In this document: in pieces, positions 44,260 through 55,100 of the stretch
Layout: every line of letters starts with the position of its first letter
Numbering within the stretch: the first letter of the stretch is position 1
NCBI RefSeq assembly: GCF_029784155.1
Contig: NC_073693.1
Span: forward strand, 181,185,802 to 181,249,801
DNA: 64,000 bases
Source: Uranotaenia lowii
Lineage: Eukaryota > Arthropoda > Insecta > Diptera > Culicidae
Reading direction: 5' to 3'
Notes under the pieces: generated by a model
The model's input: the letters and a program-made list of their open reading frames with translations, nothing else
Told to the model about the DNA's origin: nothing
Databases searched by the model: none
Translations under genes and position numbers: made by a program

Positions 44260-44490
44260 TCTTATGTGACAACTCGATTGCTGATTTTCCAGCAAACTAG
44301 ATCAATTGATGGAAAGTCCAGCAATTTTGAAACCGATTACTGATTTTTCAGCAAAAATGACAAGAACATAACCGATTTCTGAAAAATCCAGCAATTAGAA
44401 AACCGATTGCTGGTTTCCAGCAAAAATTTGGATTGCTGAACGTTTCCAGCAATTTTTTTGCTGGAAATCGAGGCAAAAATTTACAGTGTA
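44260..44490. repeat. TTGCTGG/CCAGCAA foldback repeat ending TACAGTGTA
   Basis: Alternating direct and inverted copies of ATTGCTG...CCAGCAA (at least eight in 200 bp) end with TTGCTGGAAATCGAGGC and TACAGTGTA. The same end block occurs at 11250. Probably the subterminal region of a non-autonomous DNA element whose other end is not visible. Confidence 0.5.
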
Positions 44491-44950
44491 TGTATTGCTA
44501 TTTAAAATAACAATTAGCCTTAGCCATAACCTCAAATTTTGATTTGCTGGAGTAGACTGAGTCGATTTGAGGTCATTTTGGAATTTCTCAAACCCTGGGG
44601 TCTTAAAAGCTTCGTCTTGGTCCAAAACTCATCCATGATTTTTTGCAAAATTTTTAAGTAACGTTTACATGAGTAAATTTGAACTTTTAGGTTTGTATGG
44701 GAAAATTGAATATTTTGTACTGAAAAATCAACATCATTTTTGTTTCGTCTGTGGAACCGAGCGAGCTGATGGTTTTTGTGCCAATTTATAAAATTCCTAA
44801 ATGAAATTTTCCGCTGAACAACTTTGTCGAAGACCGTAACTTCGTATCTTATTAGGAAAAAAAGTTATTAGCTGTTTAACAGGGGTATGTCTTTTCGCAC
44901 TGATAAACAATAAATTCAATTGACATCCCTGCAGAGTGCCTAGCGAGGTA

Positions 44951-45754
44951 CACGCTAACTTTTGGCTACCCCTTAAAGGCGTAAAATTGACCCGTTATTG
45001 AGAACCTCCACGATCTGTCAAATAACGGGTCATTTTATCGGATCAATATTACCCCTTATTTCAAAAACGTTGATTCCCTTCAAAAGGGGTAAACTTAGAT
45101 GCGTTACATACAAAACGATTGATTTTGGATGATTGTGGTAAGTTTTTCTTACTGAAAGTTTCAATTGTATTCTTTCAGAATATATTTTCATTTATTTTGT
45201 TTCTTCTGCACACCACAGTTCTGGACGAAAAAAAGATTGAATCAACGTGAAATGACAAACAACGGTGGATCAACATTGAAGGTAAATTTAGTGGTTTTTC
45301 TTTTCTATATTTAAGATCTAATCTTTTATTTTCTTTCAGGATTTATTGAGGCATTCAATCCGGGAAGTGGAGAATTCCCATCAAGAAGAAAAAAAAAATC
45401 AGTGAAAAAATAGTTTTCCAAAATAGTTTTCTAATCTTAAATATTCATTGGCATTTCAATAAAAAAAATGAAACACAACATTTGATTTAATTTATTTCCC
45501 AGGGAATTGTTTTTTTTCTAAAAGCTGAATCTTAAATTTCCATGCACCATACGCAAGGATTTGAAATAAGGGGTACTTTTCATCCGATATGAATAAGCGT
45601 TTGAAATAAGGGGTAATTTTCATCCGCTCCAAGCGTTATCAAGCTGAGTACCCCTTAAAGGGTACACCAACTTTATCCTTAAAAAGGAGTTCTCCCAGTC
45701 TTATCGAATAACGGTTCAAAAGTATTCGTTAAGGGGTAGCCAAAAGTTAGCGTG
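44951..45754 (+). mobile_element. TA-flanked CACGCTAAC-ended TIR element (804 bp) with a three-exon ORF
   Basis: CACGCTAACTTTTGGCTACC at the left and its inverted copy GGTAGCCAAAAGTTAGCGTG at the right, TA on both sides (44949-44950, 45755-45756). Inward there are further copies of ACCCCTTA/TAAGGGGT in both orientations (at least six), a pattern like repeated transposase-binding sites. The central part carries a complete small spliced ORF and a poly(A) signal. Confidence 0.7.
45129..45405 (+). CDS. Three-exon, 45-codon ORF inside the CACGCTAAC element (unknown product)
   Basis: Exon 1 45129-45137 (Met-Ile-Val), donor GTAAGT. Exon 2 45219-45281 (21 codons, FWTKKRLNQREMTNNGGS at its start), acceptor CACCACAG, donor GTAAAT. 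Exon 3 45340-45405, acceptor TTTCTTTCAG, 21 codons then TGA. All junctions are phase 0 and the introns are 81 and 58 bp. AATAAA lies about 50 bases after the stop. The product is small, basic and Asn/Gln/Glu-rich, with no recognised domain. In an 804-bp element this full set of gene signals is hard to ascribe to chance. Confidence 0.4.
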
Positions 45755-46182
45755 TATTGCGTGACTTCTTTCCATGCAACACTTTGCGAGGCTCAAACAG
45801 TGATGTCAATTGAATTTATTGTTAATCAATGCGAAAAGGCATACCCCTGTTAAACAGCTAATAACTTTTTTGCCTAGTAAGATACGAAGCTACGGTCTTG
45901 GACAAAGTTGTTCAGCGGAAAATTTCCTTTCGGAATTTTATAAATTGGCACAAAAACCATCAGCTGGCTTGGTTCCACAGACGAAACAAAAATGATGTTG
46001 ATTTTTCAGTACAAAATATTCAATTTTCCCATACAAACCTAAAAGTTCAAATTTACTCATGTAAACGTTACTTAAAAATTCTGCAAAAAATCATGGATGA
46101 GTTTTGGACCAAAGCGAAGCTTTTAAGACCCCAGGGTTTGAGAAATTCAAAAATGACCCCAAATCGACTCAGTATATTGCAG

Positions 46183-46989
46183 GAGGCCTCACCAGTGATG
46201 TAAGGTGCGTTACTAATATCAGTATTTGCTTGTTTCAACTAATTATAATATTTCTGAATTGATTAAATTTTTTACTACCAACATCTAAACGTTTGAATTC
46301 ATTACGGGGCGTCCCTAAATGGATGAAGATCTTTTGCTAATGAACTTTCAAGGTGAATTTAAAACCTTTGAAATATATTTTCATGTACTCTTTGGTAGAC
46401 TAAAAAGAGTGGTTTCTAATTTCAAGGTTGTTCAATAACAATTCAATTGAAAAATTCCAAATACCAATCAATTCACTTGGCACCCCTGTACACCCAAAAA
46501 AAAATCAAAACACGAACATCTGTGTATCGCTTTTCCACAGGGGGAATTTGTCGATATTAGTACCGGAAAATCGCGTTTATCGTGCGCCCTTCTCAAAAAA
46601 CGATTCTGTTCTCCCATGGTTTGAGGTGGGCTGGGAAGAGGAGAATATTGGTCAAGGTCAATTATAACATTTTTGTCTTGTTTTGCCAATTTAGAAAATG
46701 ATCTATCATTTAACAAATCTCTTTGTTTTCCTGGTAACTCTTTCAATAGAATCTCCAAACATGTGGTCCTTAAATGTGAATCTCTTCAATGTACGTATAG
46801 CTTACGGCTTGATGGGATTTTTTTTTGGCAATCTATTTATATTGAACAAGTTGAAATCTTACAAAAATTTGATCAACATAAATTACATCAAGAAAAATTC
46901 TTCGTACTTTTCCTTGTATTAAAACAAATTTCCAGAGCCTTCTTCAGTATGGTAACTGTGCGGATCGGATCTGTTGCATCCTTACTTAC
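46183..46989. other. Mostly unassigned; candidate minus-strand ORF at 46468-46758
   Basis: Between the inverted repeat and the 144-base exon. A 96-codon minus-strand frame (46758-46468; LKELPGKQRDLLNDRSFSKL in its N-terminal part, DQYSPLPSPP in the middle) has protein-like composition and lies downstream of the 144-base exon on the same strand. I see no clear acceptor, so it may be a later exon or chance. Confidence 0.25.
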
Positions 46990-47133
46990 CGCAAAGGATA
47001 CACGTCTGGTCTGTCCGGCGTCTAGAATGCGAAAGAGGGCCAAATCACCTCGGAGCTCATGCTTGTCGGATGTCATGACATACTTATACTGTAGGATTGC
47101 TGCATGACACGACATCATCTTCCCAGGGGTGTG
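46990..47133 (-). CDS. 144-base phase-0 exon of an unidentified host or repeat gene
   Basis: On the minus strand an acceptor TGTGTACTCAG precedes 47133 and a strong donor GTAAGT follows 46990. The 48 codons between are fully open and start and end in phase 0 (HTPGKMMSCH at the start, QTRRVSFA at the end). The exon is GC-richer than its flanks. A near-identical second copy exists at 59363-59249 plus 48159-48127, interrupted by an LTR element. The homologous block (about 46957-47144) includes some intron on both sides. I do not recognise the protein; the block could also belong to a dispersed repeat. Confidence 0.45.
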
Positions 47134-47144
47134 CTGAGTACACA

Positions 47145-47692
47145 CATCTCCCTTCTCGTCCCAAGAAAGAAATGATTTTATATAAAAATACTTGTTTCGA
47201 AAATCTCATAATTCATATCGATATTACTCACTTCCATAATAATCGTTATTGACGAACCACTATATCAAGGTCTTATATAGTCTAGTAAATACGCTCACGT
47301 CATCTTCCGGATCCTGAAGACCTAATCGTACATATCTATCTATTTGCTTGCGCAAGGTAATCCCTCCTTTGTGTCTATGCATGTAGTTTTTCATTTCGTT
47401 CAGTCAAGAAATTTACTATGATTGAATCTAGACAGGCCATGACCAAGTGGTCTCTATTTTCGTTGCTTTCGACGCATTATGAAGAGTCATCAAATTATAG
47501 TGTCTTTTGATAAATGTTGTCAGTTGTTGGATGAGAGCAATTCCGGTTGGCACAACGGATTTTCTAGCAACGAATTAATACAGTGAAATGTATTTGCGGA
47601 ACAAACATATAAATGACTCTCATCAATAAATTCAAGCTGTCTTACGTTAGTGTCCTTTAAAACTTGTGCGGAATCCCGGCAGCGCCATCAAA
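47145..47692. other. No recognised feature
   Basis: Moderately AT-rich sequence between the exon block and the minisatellite. Nothing supportable. Confidence 0.4.
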
Positions 47693-47985
47693 ACCATGCG
47701 GACTCCACGCACGCAATTTAAATTCATGCGGACTCCGTCCACGAACGCATCAAAACCATGCGGGCTCCCGTCGACGCACACGACAATTAACCACGCGGAC
47801 TCCCGTCGACGCAAACTTTGGAAAATCATGCGGACTCCCGTCAACGCACTCAAAAATAAACCACGTGGACTCCCGTCAAAACACACTAGGGAAAATCATG
47901 CGGACTCCCGTCATCACATGGAAGCGGACTCCCGTCGACGCCATTTTTGCAATGCGGACTCCCGTCCACGCATTCCTGAATTGTA
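47693..47985 (+). repeat. Minisatellite with GCGGACTCCCGTC core (at least nine copies)
   Basis: CATGCGGACTCC or close variants start at about 47694, 47728, 47758, 47789, 47826, 47861, 47896, 47923 and 47950. Each is followed by GTCGACGCA-type sequence and a variable A-rich spacer, so the period is 26-37 bases. It stays open in two + frames, which I ascribe to the repeat, not to coding. Confidence 0.65.
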
Positions 47986-48159
47986 AGGGAATTCCTTAAT
48001 TTTCTTCCAAAATAAGGAATCATTTTTTTTTTGCTGGTCCTCTCAAGTTGCTTGCAATAAAGCAAGCTCCGGGCAGGAATCGCCAAATGTGCGGATCGGA
48101 CCTTAGTCTGTTGCATCCTTACTTACCGCAAAGGATACACGTCTGGTCTGTCCGGCGTC

Positions 48160-49898
48160 TGTGACGGAGGCTTACCGTGGTCAATGCCACGAATGAATAA
48201 AATATTTCGCAAACATATGATGGCAACATTTATTTAAGGTTGCTTAATTTTCTACACCCATTTTCTTTCCCACCTCAAATTGTGAAAAAGCGACTTACGT
48301 GCATCTTCGCTGCCTTGCGGGTTTCACCTCGGTTGCTTTGAGGCGGCTCCTTGGCTCTGTTCGGCACACGCCTGGGACTCGCACCAGTCACGCCCACAGC
48401 AATCCGTTCCAACCGAATGTGGTGTATGGGTCCACACCTGTCGTTTTCACACCCGCTGAACGATTCGTACCACCTTCTCGATTCACTCTCGTTTCCTCTT
48501 GGCAAACGTGTAAGGCTGCTTGCTGACACTCGACGATTCTTGAGCACCGCCAGGTGCACCTCTTGACGTGCACTCTCACTCCTCGTACGAATATTCTGCA
48601 CACACCCTCGACTTCCGCTCGTGCCACAGTAGAATGTCATCCGCTGACCGATGATGCTGAGATGCCAACGGCCTCGTCGTGCCGAAACCGCACCTTGTCG
48701 GCCCACACGAATGAAAGTGCAGCACCTCGTCACTCCTGGCTCTAAGGAGGGTTGTCTTCCAGCGGCTTCCTAACTCTTCGCTGTTCGTCGATCGCCAAGC
48801 AAAAACTTAGCACCCCCAGGATGCTTCCAATCGACAAGCCTTATGCCTTTCTAGGCCGTCGAAATAATCCGGGCTGAGATCGAGCTTTCGGTCGCGACAC
48901 GCATGCAAAGAAAAAGTATTTTCCAGCAGACTGCGTCCGAGGAACGGAATCGGTTGATTCCTCAATTTGTCGGCTGGCTTGATCCTTTCCGCTTTCCGGA
49001 ACAGGAAGTTCTATCCGGAAGATTCTTGCCAGACGCGTGGCTACCGGAATGATTAACAAAGTGCAACAAAAGTTGCTACCGATGTTGGAGCAACAGGCTG
49101 ATGAAAAAAGGAGGCTATGCAAAAAGAAGTTGCGCAAAAGAAAGTTGCGCAAAAGAAAGTTGCACAAAAGATTGCGCCTAGCAATTCCGCATAAAAAAGA
49201 AAGGGTCGGTTTCCGACCCCTTCGTGTTGTTTTTTCAACTTTTGCAAGCGATCTTCTTGTTGGTCTGACCGGCAGGATTTGCTGGAATTCTGGCAGAGCG
49301 AATCTAATCGGTTTCCTTTCCGCTCGCTCGCAACTTTGCAGGTGTTTCCTTTTGAGTTTCCGAGCGCCTCGTGGTGGGTCACCGACAAAATTTTTGCGCG
49401 AACTCAGGGTGTTTTTTCACCCGAAAGCGGTCACTTGGCCTTTTCCGGTCCCGGTTGTTGCCTATCAACCAAAATTTACCGCTTCGCGGTAGTCCGTTTT
49501 TCGGTTACCAATCGGCGGAGCGAGCCTGTCGGTTAAGCAATCCCACGCTCGGAAATTCGTTCCGACCGACGAGCGTCTTTCCGACCGATGGCACCTTTTT
49601 TCTTTTGCAAGCTCATTTTCTTTCTCGCTTTTCACGGAAACTGACCTGACAGATCAATGCTGCCAACACGTCAAATTTTGCTCTTTGCTATGCTCCTTTA
49701 TCGACTGCACGCCGAGCGATGCCAACTCAAAATTACAGCGGCTATCTTTGCCTTTGCTTCATTTCAGTGTTGTTAACACTCAGAGAAATTTATCTGCGCT
49801 TTTTCAGTTTCTATATGAGGGGAATGGGTAAAATGTAATGTTTGCAATTTCGCTCAAATATCGTATCAGGATAATAATGAAAAATATTAAATGTAACA
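48160..49898 (-). repeat. 3' LTR of the Osvaldo-like element
   Basis: TG...CA ends when read on the minus strand. Contains a block of short GTTGCGCAAAAGAAA tandem repeats (about 49125-49165). Long by gypsy standards. All + and - frames here are short and repeated in the other LTR, so I call none of them genes. Confidence 0.85.
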
Positions 49899-49917
49899 CA
49901 ACATTGCTGCTTTGGTA

Positions 49918-49957
49918 GAAATTTTCATGGATCATGACAAGGATCCATGAAAATTTC
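49918..49957. repeat. 16-bp perfect stem-loop beside the 3' LTR
   Basis: GAAATTTTCATGGATC (49918-49933) and GATCCATGAAAATTTC (49942-49957) pair fully around an 8-base loop, 20 bp inside the LTR boundary where a polypurine tract would be expected. Confidence 0.7.
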
Positions 49958-50639
49958 AAAAATCTGCCACAAGAATTCGATGGAGTTAAACGACTTCTTT
50001 CCGATTCAATCTCGGAAGCAATACACCTTCTAGATAGGTGTCTACAGCTCAATAAACAAACTCAATGCAAACGGTACTCAAAACCAACTAGTCTTGGCAA
50101 ATATTCAAATACAAATTACAATTCTAAGCCATCGAATCACGGCAGATTGTGTCGGTAAACACCAGCAGATCTGGCAAAGATTTCCATCGGATTCTAAAAA
50201 GATTCAACAATATTACTCTCACTTTAGCAGCTTACAATTATCTTAGATCCTATAGCCATTGTAATGAAGAATGACTGAGATCTTACGAGTAGAACTTAAC
50301 AGAACAAAATCTAGGCGGTACTGGTATACTGGTTAAAACAAAGCAACAGTAGTCTAGGGAAAAGAGGGATTTAGTCCTCTAAGTTACGAAGAGCCCAATA
50401 TAGAGGTTTTACCGCGCCTCCAGATCGCGTTCCTTTTGAATTTTCTTGGCAACCCCCTTTGACAACTGTGCATGATCCTTATCATACGAATTTAATGCGA
50501 TCTCGCATTCATAGAAGACAGTTTTACTGTCGGCACTTATTCTAAACGATGTTCCTCTGCGTTTTTCATGGCTTTGACCATAGTAGGTCTTTTGGCTTTT
50601 GTAGAGGATGTTGAGAGATTGTTTTTTGATTCGACGACC

Positions 50640-50895
50640 AATTTCTTGATCGGAAGGTCTTGATCGGGAAGTCTTAACCGGGTGTTGTGGTTGGTTGACG
50701 GTAGTCTTGATCGGGTAAGTCTTGATCGGGTCGTCTTGGTTGGTTGTAGGTAGTCTTCATCGGGTAGTCTTGATCGGGTGGTTTTGATCGGGTAGTCTTG
50801 ATCGGGTGGTCTTGATTGGGAGTTCATGATTGGTTGAAGGTTGTCTCAATCGGGTAGTCTTAATCGGGTTGTCGTAATCGGGATTGTTTATAGAT
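50640..50895. repeat. GTCTTGATCGGGT minisatellite
   Basis: About fifteen imperfect copies of a 13-16-base unit, GTCTTGATCGGGTG and variants (GTCTTGGTTGGTTG, GTCTTAATCGGGTT). Confidence 0.65.
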
Positions 50896-52134
50896 GTCAC
50901 TATTCGGTTCTTCTTTCATCCAGGATGCTTGGTCGAATTATGGTCCTCCGGACTAGGAGAAAGTCAAAAGGAATCTTGCAACCTCTTTCAAGCAACACTG
51001 GGCGTTGTCCTGTTGATACTGTGCTCGTTAAGCAGTGTTCGTATTTGCGGGACAAAATCGGATGTTACTGCTCCTTCGAATGAGCTCCCTCAGATGGCGC
51101 CTTCTTCCGGAGTCCTCGAGCGTGGCAGATGGTGGTGGTGGTGACGATAGACGTGTTTTTGCATCGACGATGAATTTGTTGACTACCTTGGGTAGCGGAC
51201 GTAGCTAGACCTGTTACTGTACTCACGAGGAGGTATAAGATAAAAGATATTGCTCACTGCGTTTTCCAGATGCACGATTTTTCCCAATCGGCCTAACGGT
51301 GTTTCCTGCGCGGTTGCGCTTGGTTTACAGGCTTTGGTTGTGGTCATAGCTGAAGGTTTTGTATAAATTCGGAGATTGTTAGGGTTGGTGGATGATCTCC
51401 TAGTTGTAGTAGTAACGACTGGCGTGTTTTGACCTCGAGAGGCTCTTGTTGACTACCTTGGGTAGCGGTCATAGCTAGATTAATCGGCGTGTATTTCGAT
51501 AGTTAGCGAGAGAGGGTCGATATGGTAGTAGCGGCCGTCATGATGTCTACTCCTCACAACTTCTTCGCATAACTGTATTCTGTGGTGCTGAATCCTCTTC
51601 TTGATGTCCTGACAATCCTTTCAATTGCAGCGACGTGGTGTTTGGAGCTGCTGTACTTGACTTTCCGAACATTCCAATATCCCGAACCTGGATAGGTTCT
51701 CTGCGATGGTGTGTAGCGCCTGGTTACGATGGCTCACCAGTACTACTATCCCCAGCGCTGCTGCGCTGCTTCAAGATGATAGATTGCATTCTGGACAATG
51801 AGTGGCGGCAATCCCACGCAAGGTTGCCAGCCCTCTCCAAGTTCTGACGAACTTCCTGGCAGAGTTCTCAGAGTCCTTTCAGCCGACGCTGGTCTCGCGC
51901 AAGGCCGTTGTCTCCTTCATAAACGCCTACTTCGTTGTGTTGGTATCCTAGCGACGAATTAGCATCAGCTGTGCTTCATTGAGTTGTTCGAATGGAAGAG
52001 TTCTGCATAATTTACTCCGAATTGTTGGGGGCGAGGTTTCAAAGATGATGTTGGTCCTTCAGCCTTCTCCCTTTCGTGTTTTGTACTCCGAGTGAGCTTG
52101 TGGTCAGCGTTATTGCTTACATAGCTTGAATGTC

Positions 52135-55100
52135 TTAGTCTGGTTTGATGTCCTTCACGTGGTAGCGACCTCGCTTTCCGGTCACGACATCCTCCAGAGT
52201 GTAGAGATTGGCTCCCAGCTTTTCTTTAACGATAGCTGGAATAAATTTGGGGTCCAGTTTCTTGTTGATATGGTCCGCCTTCGACGATAGTACAAACGAA
52301 CGACGCCATACTAGCTCGCCCGGTTGGAACGAGACAGTGCGCTTACGTAGATCGTAGCGTTCCTTCGTTCTCTCATGGTTCTTCTTGATTCGCTGCTGAA
52401 TGAACTTGTGAATCCTGTTGATCGTGGACAACCTCATCTCCTGTGCGACCTTTGGATCATCTGACACGTTTAAGTCTTGCTGAGTGTAGAGGTCCGTGTG
52501 CAGCAAAAGTTCCCGACCGAAGTTGGCGAAGTGTGGGCTGACCCCGGTGGATTCGTGCTTCGCACTGTTGATAGCGGCGGTAATGGCTGCCAGATTCTTG
52601 TCCCATTCGCGGTGATCTTCTTCCAGCAAAGAACGAATACATGTAATGAGAACTCTGTTCACCCGCTCGGCGTTGTTGACCTGCGGTGCGTAGAATGCTG
52701 TCTTCATATGGATGATGTTGTGACGGCTAAGCAGCGCTCGAAAGACTTGTGACTCGAACTGCTTCCCGTTATCTGACAGTACTATTCTCGGCCTGGAGAA
52801 TTTCAGGAATACCCTTTCCTCAAGAAACTCGACCATCTTGGTTGAGTCGGCTGCTCGCATCGGGTGGGCAATGACGTATTTGGTAATCCAGTCGACGATG
52901 ACCAGAAGAACTGTGTTGCCCTTCTTGGACCTGGTGAGTGGTCCGACGAAGTCGATGGATATTAATTCCCACGGCACCTTTGCTGGCTTGAGTTTCCCCA
53001 TCTGCGGCTTCATTTGCTTGTTGGGAGCTTTGCTGGCTTTGCACGTTGCGCAAGCCTTTACGTATCGAGCGACCATGTCCTGCATCTTCGGCCAATAATA
53101 GTGTAGTTGAAGTTTGTGCCATGTTTTGTAGAAACCTAAGTGCGCGGCTGATGGCGAATCGTGAAAACGACGAATTAATTCTGCTCGATCTTCCTCCGGA
53201 ACGATCTTCTTCCATCGATGACTGATGACTCCCGTCTCGTCTTTGACTTGGCAATTCTTGTAGAGTTCTTCGTTTGCGATTCGGAAGTCCGGATATTTTC
53301 CGCCTTGATTCTTCACCTGCTTGAGAAGGTTTTTGTACCACGGATCGTCTACCTGCGTGATTGAGAAGACCAATGAACAAACTATCCTGGACAGTGCGTC
53401 TGGAACGATATTACAGCTGCCTTTCCTGTATCGTATCTCAAAATCGAACGCGTTGAGCCTCAACAACCACCTGCTCATGAGGGCCGTAGGATTCTTCAAG
53501 GTCTTCAGGTAACTGAGGGCGGAATGGTCACAGTAGACCACAAAGCGTACTCCTTCGACGTAGCCACGGAACTTTTCAATTGCTCGTATCACGGCCAGGC
53601 ATTCCTTCTCCGTTACGGTGTATTTCCTTTCCGATGAAGAGAGTTTTTGTGAAAAATAGCAGATTGGGTGTTCGTCTCCGTCGATTGTCTGCGTCAACAC
53701 GGCTCCAATTGCCATATCGCTGGCATCGCAAGATATAGAAAATGTCTTCGTATAGTCCGGCATCGCTAAGACCGGAGCTGTTACTAGGGCCGACTTAAGT
53801 TTTAGAAAAGACTCCTCGGCTGCTGCTGTCCAACGAAACTTCGTTTTGGTTTTCGTAAGCTCGGTGATGGGAGCGGCAATACGAGAGAAATCTGAGATGA
53901 AGCGACGGTACCACCCACACATTCCCAGAAACCGTTGGACTTCCTTCCTGGTTGTAGGTACGGGGAATTTGACAATACACTCTACTTTCTCGTCGTCCAC
54001 CTTCCAGCCTCCTTCGCTGAGAATGTAACCGAGATACTTGATCTGCTGACGACAAAACTTGGACTTCTCGGCCGAAATAGTAAGCTTTGCACGATGTAGT
54101 CTGGCTGCTACTTCCTTCAGGACTGAGATGTGTTCCTCAAACGATTTGGAGCATATGATGATGTCGTCTAAATAATGGAAGACGTACGGTTCCATGTCCG
54201 CAAACAAGTGAGTCATAATCCTCGCTAGACCTTGGCTGGCCGTGCAGAGCCCAAAAGGGACCACCTTAAATTGAAAGTGCCCTCGGGAAGGTACAGTAAA
54301 TGCCGTCAGTGGCCTCGATTCCTTGTGAAGCGGCATTTGCCAAAAAGCATCTTTGAGATCTATCGACGATATGAATGAACAACCTCCTAGATTGTTTATA
54401 ATCGAAGAAATCTGTGGGATAGGGTAGCCCTCGTTGACCATAATGGAATTCAGATACCTTGCATCCAAGCAGACGCGGTAACTCCCGTTTTTCTTCTTAA
54501 CTGCCACAAGTGGGTTGTTCCATGGTGAAAAAACTGCCTCCTCGATCACATCCAAAGAGATCATCCTGTCTACTTCGCGGTTAACCTCCTCCAGGACATA
54601 TTGAGACATTGGGTAATATCGCTGCTTCCGTGGCGTGGCGTTGCCCACATCTATACGGTGTTCATAAAGCTCCGTTCTTCCTAATTTCCCCTCCTCGGCT
54701 TTCGGGAATAGCTTGATTGTCTTGTTCAGTATCTGGCGTTGTTCTACCGATAGTTCCTTCATCGGCTCTGCTTCAAATTCTTGCTCATCAGTAATCATTG
54801 AGCAGCATACCGCTTTGACTCCGAACGTTTGCCAGAAGTTCATGCCCATGATGGCGCAGTCTGGCAGACTCGGCACCAGAAGGACTGGTAATATTTCATT
54901 CCGATTGTTATATGATATCGGTAGACGTGTGAAGTGATTGATTTTGTGTGACGTTCCATCCGCTGTCTTGATCCCACCGTTTAGTGCTTCCTTTCGTAAC
55001 CCTAGCTCTTCCACAATTTGTGCTTTACTACCACCTAGCAACGAACAGTTCGCTCCACTGTCCAACAAAGCTGTGATTTTCTTTCCTAGGACGTCCAGAA

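Larger units (their letters stand above)
44553..46182. repeat. Long inverted repeat (about 375-bp arms) with a TIR element in the loop
   Basis: The left arm (about 44553-44927) and right arm (about 45802-46182) are inverted copies: GACTGAGTCGATTTG, CAAACCCTGGGGTC, CTGTGGAACCGAG / CTTGGTTCCACAG, AACAGGGGTATG / CATACCCCTGTT, and CAATTGACATC / GATGTCAATTG. The 874-bp spacer contains the complete TA-flanked element 44951-45754. Non-coding apart from that. Confidence 0.7.
49899..52134 (-). other. Non-coding 3' internal region of the Osvaldo-like element
   Basis: No credible env or other ORF. It holds a 16-bp perfect hairpin next to the LTR (49918-49957) and a GTCTTGATCGGGT minisatellite. No clear polypurine tract adjoins the LTR. 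Confidence 0.5.

Noticed and set aside
47664..47999. Arg/Thr/Pro repeat protein in the minisatellite
   Set aside because: Two + frames are open through the same tandem repeat; the repeat period, not selection, explains this.
48275..49649. Many 60-150-codon frames on both strands in the long LTRs
   Set aside because: They occur identically in both LTRs (57625-58999), overlap on both strands, and have no motif. LTR sequence explains them.
50537..50827. Env remnant of the Osvaldo-like element
   Set aside because: The only frame there is the product of the GTCTTGATCGGGT minisatellite. No signal peptide, membrane segment or cleavage site.
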